27,902 nt of DNA from Apostichopus californicus (Eukaryota; Echinodermata; Holothuroidea; Aspidochirotida; Stichopodidae). Made by a program: the position numbers and the translations under genes. Shown piece after piece: positions 20,902-27,902 of the stretch; the first letter of the stretch is position 1; each line of letters opens with the position of its first letter. Under the pieces are notes generated by a model. That model was not told the origin of the DNA, did no database searches, and saw only the letters and a list, made by a program, of their open reading frames with translations. The stretch is from positions 1,677-29,578 of the forward strand of contig JAIPMN010000366.1 of assembly GCA_020650975.1 (NCBI GenBank). The letters run 5' to 3'.

Positions 20902-21863
20902 ATCTGTGTTGTGATCTCACAAGAAAGAAGTAAAGAGTGATTATGGTTTAATAATAAAACAGTATTCCATGTTATTACAAATGGTTGAGTAACTGTGAAG
21001 ATGTGGAAGTTCTTGTAATTGGTTGAGAACTTAAAAAAATTCATCCAGTATTCACCGAAACTTGTTTGCACGCTACAAATTGCGAAACGTTTTGAAAAAA
21101 ATAAATACATACTTTCCCCGGAGGTTGTGTCTCTTCATATCATTCCCAAGGGGTGTCAAATCAGACAACGAAATTGTCACTGTGAGAAAAAAATGCTGAA
21201 GTAATAGTTTGAGCGACCCATTGTTTGATTTTCTAGCATATTTTGGTGTCCGATACTGGTCAAAGTTTTCACTGTTAGACTGTATGATTTTCTTCTGTTC
21301 CGGGATATTACTTTGTGGTTATTGATCATGTAAATCAAAGAACCATCCACACACTATGGATGTTACTGAGGTGAACTACAGTACTTACTGTACTGTTCTG
21401 AACATTTGTCCATTGTTCAAAAGAACTTTTTAAGAATTAATGAATGTAATGTTATCTAACTTTAAGGAGAAGTGATATTGTCCACTTACTTTAATTTGAT
21501 CTAACATTTAAGGGAAAAAAAACAATCCAGAAAATTGCCATATCATTGTCAAAAAACTGGAAAAAAAAAAACTAAATATTTGTGAGCATGCTCCTTTAAG
21601 ATAACTTTGTTAGATGATATATAACCTTTTTATTGTGTTTCCCAGGGACTTGTTGGTTGTTAGTCATATGTCCAAAGCACAGTGAACAATGGCCAAAGCG
21701 TGCCTATTGTTAGGTCAGAGGTCACATATGCTCTCCTTACAATTGGTAAAGGAATGTCACAACAAAATGTTTGGTTGCTTTGGCATACAACTTCCTTTAC
21801 AATGAAAAGTAATTAACTGAAAATAGTGTGAAAACAAACTTTGAAAGAGAAACTGATACCTCT

Positions 21864-22307
21864 TTTAGAGGCCGATCCACCTTGAGAAGAGGCAATGAGA
21901 AGGGGACTAGTGGGGAGAGGGGGAAGGGAGAGTGTGCTTGATGTAGAATTTAGAGGCCTATTCACCTTAACATAAGGAAGAGGAGAGGCAATGAGAAGGG
22001 GACTAGTGGGGGGGGGGTGTGACTGATGTAGAATTTAAAGACCTATTCACCTTAACATAGGGAGAGACAAAGCAATGGGTAGTTGGGGGGGGGGGGGAGA
22101 ACTGATGTAGCATTTCTAGGCCTAACAATCCTTAGCATGAGGGAGAGGGATGAGAAAGGGGTTGGGAAAGCAGCTGATATAGCATTTAGAGGCTTTTTTC
22201 ACATCAAGGGAAAGAGGGGGCAATGAGAAGGAGGGTGGGGCTGATGCACACATAACACTAAGAGGTCTATTCACCATTGAACATGGGAAAGAGGGGGGGG
22301 GGGAGAG
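21864..22307 (+). repeat. G-rich minisatellite, about six 72-85 bp units
   Basis: Six diverged units begin with a TTTAGAGGCCTATTCACC-like block at about 21864, 21949, 22034, 22113, 22185 and 22258. Each continues through AACATAxGGGAGAGG, CAATGAGAAGGGG, then a G-run, and ends CTGATGTAGAATT. Spacing drops from 85 to about 72 bp towards the 3' end. The G-run grows to G10, G13 and G11 in different units (22008-22017, 22085-22097, 22293-22303). Array decay is stronger at the 3' side. No coding frame is sustained. Confidence 0.88.
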
Positions 22308-22469
22308 TGAAATATTTCAAACCTTTATTTCCAGAAAGATTCAGTTTTGTTGCTCCTCACATGATCTGTTTGATGTATAAAATTGCAGTTTCTCGACACA
22401 ATAACAGCATACATCAGGTGACTGACTAGCACGTTAACTCCCACCACCCTCATACTTCCCCAATCAAGT

Positions 22470-22491
22470 GTGTCTGCATGTGTCTGCATGT
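22470..22491 (+). repeat. TGTGTCTGCA direct duplication
   Basis: A 10-bp unit is repeated twice with a short remainder, flanked by unrelated sequence. This is a simple slippage duplication. Confidence 0.7.
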
Positions 22492-22750
22492 ACAGAGTAC
22501 CTCCACGGGTAATGGCCCCACCAGGGGGAGGGGGATGGGGGATCCTGCAGTACATCGCAATGTAAACAGATCAAATTATAGGATACTGACTTCTGGAGAC
22601 GGGTGTGTGGGATATTATACAATAGCAGAGCCCTAATCTAGATCCATTTATTTGGAATTTAATGCTTCGCCCCCTCAGTCAATTGGTGGGATATATTCAA
22701 GGCTCTGTTTGTCCGATTGCCAATAATCAATTAAGGGGAAATACTCTCAC

Positions 22751-22835
22751 ATGAATTAATTCATTCATGAATTCATTTACAGTACAACTGCAGCAAGTTG
22801 AATGCACTTAGTAGTACTAGTACTACGGTACGTAC
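22751..22835. repeat. Cluster of perfect palindromes
   Basis: ATGAATTAATTCAT (22751-22764), ATTCATGAAT (22763-22772) and ATGAATTCAT (22767-22776) overlap. GTAGTACTAGTACTAC (22811-22826) is a perfect 16-bp palindrome, followed at once by GTACGTAC (22828-22835). Five exact palindromes in 85 bp is far from typical of the surrounding sequence. Confidence 0.85.
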
Positions 22836-23404
22836 AGTAGATGATGTTGGATAAATTTAAAAGTGAAAGTCAATTTGGCAAATTATTTCAACATGTCTAC
22901 ATGTACATGTACACATACTGACACGTAATTATGTGATTGCATATATATTGCTGTATGATGATATAAATAGCTTTTAAAGTCTAGGAATAAAATCAGTGTT
23001 CACTTTATGTACAGCAGTTTTGGGGGTTATGTATATGATTTCTCCTATTTAATGAAGTCATTCAAATTCTAACAAATCTTTGGAGCCATTTCCCTGGTTA
23101 GTCAAGGTCGCAAATTCACATCCAGTTAGACTTGGGGAATTTGTAAATCTTTTCCTGTATCATTAAGTATAGTCCCATTGCAATTAATGTAGCTTGATAC
23201 ACCATACTGTAGATATTCCAAATTCCATCTTTTTCCCAAAAAGATAAATATATAAGAAATCAATTTAATTTGAATCAAAGCCTGCTCATTAGGTGATCAA
23301 GACTTAATGTGTGGAAAATTGCCTGGTTAATTAATATGTTTGTGGCATCAATTCTTAATCTGAAGCACTGGCTCTGTACAGTATGTGTTAGTGTTATATA
23401 TCTA

Positions 23405-23575
23405 GTCTTTACCATATATACATACTGTATATATATACATATAGTATACCCTATACATATACCATATGTTAGGTATACATATAGTATATATAAAATATGT
23501 ATCTACCATATAAAATATATACACATATGTAGTATATACCATGTATAATAGGATATACCATATCGATACAAATCT
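23405..23575. repeat. AT-rich satellite-like tract of TATAC/CATATA words
   Basis: Nearly pure A/T with regular C and G, it is built from CATATA, TATAC and ACCATAT words. TATACATATAGTATA occurs twice (about 23436 and 23472). Many pieces are self-complementary, so the strand can fold back on itself. The 79-codon open frame across it (23309-23548) is a by-product of the repeat. Confidence 0.75.
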
Positions 23576-25303
23576 AGTCAATCATGTTTTCATCATTCTC
23601 CATACATGTAGTAGTGGTGTACCTAACATCATTTAGTACTGTCACTATTTCACATGGAACATCTGAATGCAAAATGACTGTATGTATCACACAATGAACT
23701 GTCCCCCGAGAGCTCAAGTAAACTTAACTACTTTAGAATTTTCCAGTGAAAGAACATATTGATGGTTTCCGATATTAACAAAATCTTGAACTTCATGTGA
23801 ACTTAAAATCTTCAGTCATTGGTATATAATTTAGACTTTTATTGAACCTATCCATGTGCAATGAATGACCAAGATATCTGTTTTTATAATCTCCCTAAAG
23901 ACTTTATATGTTTGAAACTGTGGATGTTATTTATATTTCCCCCTTTTTTTTTTCTTTCATAGATTTATATTTGATTTTTTTATTAGAATTTGTTGAAATG
24001 AAACCCTTTTTTTTTTTTTGGAGAAAACAAGATTTTGTCCCAGTAGTAAACCGTTTCTAATTACTGTTTTAAGAGATTACACTTAAAACAAAGATAAACG
24101 TCTGGTTACCATCAAATTGAGCTACACAGAAATTGTCAGCACCCTGAGGAATAATGATCAACAGCAGTCCGAACTGAACTGGCGGTCTAAGATGGAATTT
24201 CATCATGTTTAAGTAATAATATAATAAGAACTACCCTAAAATCTATTGGTTGAACTTTTCACCTTTTCTTTTAACTATTTTTAAGTGGTAACAGAAAGTT
24301 GAAGAGTTTATTGGTGTTAGCTACTTGGGGTTCATGTTAAGGACACATTTTTTATCTATTATTATTGAGGCATTCAATTCACTGTACGGCAGGTAGCTTG
24401 AATTGTACATTGAACTTGACAGAGTTGAACCGATGATTATGATGTGTCAGGTTGCGTGTGATTGGCCTTGCCCTTGACTGACAAATAAGAAGGGAATTTA
24501 TCGGACAATACCCACTGTAAAGTAGCGTGCAAATGATCTCACATTCTTCACACCATGTTTACTTTTTTTAAATGTTTTGATGGTTTCCATAGTGACATTG
24601 TTTGGTTTTTTTATTGCCTTTGAAGTCTTTTGTTATGTAGGGTGGGTTGAATGAGAAAAGGTGGTTAGAGAAGAGGGAGGAGGGGAATTGAAAAGAAAAG
24701 CTGGGAATATTGACATTCTACAATTTATTAAAAGTTGCATACATGTTCACATTCTCACGCAATTTCCATGACAATGAATAAAACCGACTTTTTAATTATC
24801 TTAATACACTTATACTGATTTGATGGTCATTGAGGTTAATCAGGGAATCAATTTAGTGATCAAAATTTTGTGTAGCAGTCTTGAAGTTTGTGAGTTTTTG
24901 TATCTTATAAAAAAGTCCTACATGTCTGGTTCTCTGTGTACAAAACTGCCGTATATGTACATCTTTGCACTTGAATATAGCAATTTTGGCAAAGTTTGCA
25001 GAGCATATTTTGGCGATACTATACACGGGGAATAAAATTATTCACTGTTTATGATGATAATATAGTAGGAAATGTCTCTGCAAAGATTGGTCGCTTTTTT
25101 TAAAAAAAAAATTTGTGTGAAAAGAAACATATTTGAACTTGAATCACCTTTTACCTGGTAATTTTTGACTGGACTGGTAATTTCCCCAAGTATAGAAGCT
25201 TGTCTAGCATTTCCGGTAGATGGCATGCCTGCTCGGTGACCTGAATGGCACAATTTCCAGTCACAGCTTCCCTAAATTCCACTTCCTTCAGAATATAAAG
25301 CGA

Positions 25304-25315
25304 GGGGGGGGGGGG
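25304..25315. repeat. G12 homopolymer
   Basis: An uninterrupted G12 run is flanked by AT-rich sequence. No gene or tandem repeat surrounds it. Confidence 0.8.
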
Positions 25316-25950
25316 ACATGTTTACAATATTGCTGTGTTCAAACTGTAAGCACTTTCCTTCACCTTTGACCTGCCTTCCAAAAAAGGAAATGAATAAAAA
25401 GATTATTTATTACATACTGACTTCCCTCATATGCATTATCCCCTAATACTACCTCAAATTGGTCATGCATATGTACAGTATATTATACTGTGTACATGGT
25501 TAACAAATTCCCAGAACAGTGGGTTTGGGGAGTTCAGGTCATTTATGAATGTAGAGATTATTTAAAGTAGACTTGTTTTAAACTTACAGTAGAATTTTTA
25601 TTTTTTTAATTTATTTTATCAGGAAGAATAGTAACTTTTAATACAAAAAATAATTAACACATTGAAATGTCAATTATGTTGTTCATGTGGAAGGTTTCAA
25701 GTGGAGTAAAATTGGCATATATTTATCCAGCAGTATTAAAGAGCTATCCGTCATGTAAGCGATGCCTAAATTCACAAAATTAACTCAAGAACAGGAAATG
25801 TAAAGTTCTGAAACTGACGAAACATCCCATTTGAATAATTCTTTAAACCCTTCAAAACCAATGATGACGTTAAGAAAATGTAAATTTTAACTTCTTTAAA
25901 ATGTTCTGGTTGGTTCCATGATCTTTCTATAATATGTGTGTAACTATTGT

Positions 25951-26018
25951 GGGGGGGGGAGGGGCTGGTGGGGAGGGGAGGGCTGGTGGAGAGTGGGGAG
26001 GGCTGGTGGGGAGTGGGT
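25951..26018 (+). repeat. G-rich tandem repeat, GGCTGGTGGGGAGTGGGGA-like, three units
   Basis: CTGGTGG recurs at 25965, 25983 and 26003, giving units of 18-20 bp after an initial G9 run. There are many G-runs of three or more on the plus strand, so quadruplex formation is possible. Confidence 0.8.
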
Positions 26019-26590
26019 CCTCATGCTGTTAGGGTTAAGCTTCATTGTATTTGCTTTTCAAGATATGAGTACACTTGCTTGAAAAACAAGTATACAGTAG
26101 TTTACCCTTAGAAGCAATTCTTTAACATGATTACAGAATTCTCAGATATTAATCTAGAGTTGTTGATACAGGTCTTTAAGTTTTTTTATATATTTATTTT
26201 TTGGAAGTCATTCAACTGTACTCAATAAACAGATCTATTCAGGATTTGCTATCCGAGCAGATTCCCCTTCAAATCCCACACACATTCCTCAGTGAATCCA
26301 ATAAAATATTTTGGCATTGTTGATGGTTGAACTTTACCCGGTGACTAAGTTTTCTCTAACAAAAAGCTACCAAGTTGAAGGCCAAGGCAACGGGGGGAAG
26401 TACAAACACCATCTATATATATTCCTGTTTCATTTGAAAATAACAATAGCAGTTTATCATGTTATCTGAGGGTGTCATTGGTGAATATGAATAATTCTCA
26501 TGCCCTTGATGAAGAACCTTAAATTCTGACCTTTATTTACCCTTTCATATTGATAGGTCATAGGGTTATATATCAGCCCTCTTCAAACCT

Positions 26591-26658
26591 GTATGTGTAT
26601 GTGTGTATGTATATGCATGTATTTATGTATGTGTATATATTTAATATACATATATATT
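26591..26658 (+). repeat. TGTA/TATG microsatellite
   Basis: Irregular (TGTATG)n/(TGTA)n sequence grades into a (TATA)n-like end containing the palindromic stretch TATATATTTAATATACATATA. Short open frames on both strands over this stretch are artefacts of the repeat. Confidence 0.8.
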
Positions 26659-26966
26659 GACCATGTTCCAAAAACGGAAGGTCCCTGGAGTTTCATAGAA
26701 AATGCATTCCTGCTGGGTTGGAAGTTACCACAGTTTTTAAGAGTGTGGTTGTTTGCTGAAGAAAGCCTTAGTACCAAAAGGTCATCTTCCTTTGAACCTT
26801 GTTTAGAAAAAGTTGCGGTTTGTTGGTTTGGTAATGTTGTTTAATTGTGGTTCACCTAGAGGAGACATTCAATAGAGTAATATTTAATAAGCAGAAAAGA
26901 CCCATAGTACAGTGTATTTTAGAGGCATTTATTGACTGTTGCCAAGTGCTTCAAACAGATAAATAT

Positions 26967-27011
26967 TTGTGCCGGGTTTTGTCAGTTGTGCCGGGTTTTG
27001 TCAGTTGTGCC
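26967..27011 (+). repeat. 19-bp tandem repeat GCCGGGTTTTGTCAGTTGT, two copies plus start of a third
   Basis: Unit starts are at 26971, 26990 and 27009. The first two copies are identical, so the duplication is recent. Confidence 0.85.
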
Positions 27012-27030
27012 ATGTTGGATCAGGAGATAG

Positions 27031-27082
27031 CAGTTTAGGGGTGGGGTCAGTTTAGGGGTGGGGTCAGTTTAAGGGTGGGGGT
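27031..27082 (+). repeat. 17-bp tandem repeat CAGTTTAGGGGTGGGGT, three copies
   Basis: Units start at 27031, 27048 and 27065. The third differs by one substitution and a G insertion. It lies 20 bp after an independent 19-bp tandem repeat. Confidence 0.85.
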
Positions 27083-27871
27083 TGTGTTCTTCAAGAGATC
27101 AGTTAGGGAAGGGGGACTAAAAGTGGATGGTTGAAGTGGTAGGGGGAGGGTGTATATTCGGGGGGAGGTTTCCTAATGATGGGTTCAGCACTAAATGTGG
27201 GGACATCAGTTATATATGTACTTGTTTACAGTGCAAAATCTGTGTGTACTTGTAGCCGCATTTAGTATACAGTAATTGCTGCTCTTTTAGTTCTCAGAAT
27301 CATTTATCGATCAGCTCAGTTCCATTAAAGGATTTTGTCACATACAGTATATGTCAATTAAGTGCTGCTTTAGTGTAGCCGGTACCTGGGAGCATAATTT
27401 TTGGCTTATCAGGGGGAATTCCCACCATTTTCCCATTTTGACAATGTTGGTTGGTTGTAGAAGGTTAGTTACAGTCCAGAGTTTGTTTTGAGTTCACATC
27501 CTTTTACTTACCTGTCCCTCTACAACTTTGTTCACTCAGGCATAATTACTGGGTCTAAGAGGTGACCTCCTGGTGACCTTTTATCTAAGTCCTCCCTCTA
27601 TTGTCTGGTCCATTCAGAACTACTGCCCTCCCCCCCTGTCTACACAGCCGAAGTGTTTAATTTACACCGTGCAGTTCCGTTTGGCACACATTTTTTCCGC
27701 TGTCTAGTCATATCTTTGAGGGAACTAAACATATTCATTGAACCTTTCAGTCTATCATTATATTGCCTGATTTGTCATCTTTCCTTTTGTTAATCTGCCC
27801 CAATTATCACTTTCAATTTGGACATACATGTATATTATTTATAATCGGATGATTTTTAAGGCCCTCCACCT

Positions 27872-27883
27872 CCCCCCCCCCCC
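27872..27883. repeat. C12 homopolymer at the window end
   Basis: An uninterrupted C12 run lies in a pyrimidine-rich context. It is similar to the other long G/C runs in the window. Confidence 0.8.
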
Positions 27884-27902
27884 TCTATCCCAGAATTGTA
27901 TT

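Larger units (their letters stand above)
13430..27902 (+). other. Long repeat-rich stretch, probable NFI intron 3 (more than 14 kb)
   Basis: This stretch starts at the candidate exon 3 donor. I looked for the next NFI exon (in vertebrates it carries a block like SFVxSGVxxVxELVRVS) and did not find it, so it probably lies beyond the window or has diverged past recognition by eye. The stretch contains the minisatellites, SINE-like repeat, palindromes and homopolymers listed separately. Unlisted gaps such as 15300-16000, 18000-18900, 19000-20200, 23600-24700 and 26040-26560 hold AT-rich sequence in which I see nothing definable. The block 19130-19780 is unusually free of homopolymers and could be conserved non-coding DNA, but that is a guess. 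Confidence 0.5.

Noticed and set aside
27288..27330. NFI exon 4 starting after TTTTAG at 27293 (peptide ESFIDQLSS)
   Set aside because: The only likeness is SF(I/V). There is no donor at a fitting distance and the phase from exon 3 is wrong.

Overview
This is a 27.9 kb piece of an animal nuclear genome, not bacterial sequence. It is AT-rich, intron-dominated and full of homopolymer tracts, microsatellites and minisatellites. The only firm gene content is part of one plus-strand gene for a Nuclear Factor I (NFI/CTF) transcription factor. Its DNA-binding-domain exon (5362-5893) is unmistakable: 177 intact codons, clean splice sites, and a length of exactly 532 bp, the size of the equivalent vertebrate exon as I recall it. 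The diverged residues outside the conserved core, the (TAA)n/TATATAGCGCC-type interspersed repeats, the GGCC/TAGGC-rich stretches and the very frequent TACAGTA/TACTGTA words suggest a marine invertebrate deuterostome, most likely an echinoderm. That assignment is inference, not proof.

Layout. 1-2746: upstream or 5' intronic sequence with no recognisable gene. 2747-2811: a candidate 65-bp upstream exon with good splice sites that can join exon 2 in frame. 2812-5361: intron. 5362-5893: NFI DNA-binding exon. 5894-13363: 7.5 kb intron holding a U2-snRNA-like structured repeat (about 9131-9270), G-rich patches and short hairpins. 13364-13429: a candidate 66-bp exon 3 whose phase fits exon 2. 13430-27902: more than 14 kb of probable intron. 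It carries a 15-unit minisatellite with higher-order organisation (14.6-15.3 kb), a SINE-like composite repeat (20.2-20.7 kb), a six-unit G-rich minisatellite (21.86-22.31 kb), an AT-rich repeat (23.4-23.6 kb), a palindrome cluster (22.75-22.84 kb) and small G-rich tandem repeats near the end. The exon following exon 3 was not found and probably lies beyond the window.

How it works together: if the three exons are one transcript, it encodes the NFI N-terminus, the complete DNA-binding and dimerisation core, and the start of the linker to the transactivation region. The rest is intron and repeats. No CRISPR, operon, phage or other prokaryotic feature is present. The least ordinary non-genic items are the U2-like structured sequence, the higher-order minisatellite and the density of long G/C homopolymers, one of which carries the only N in the window.
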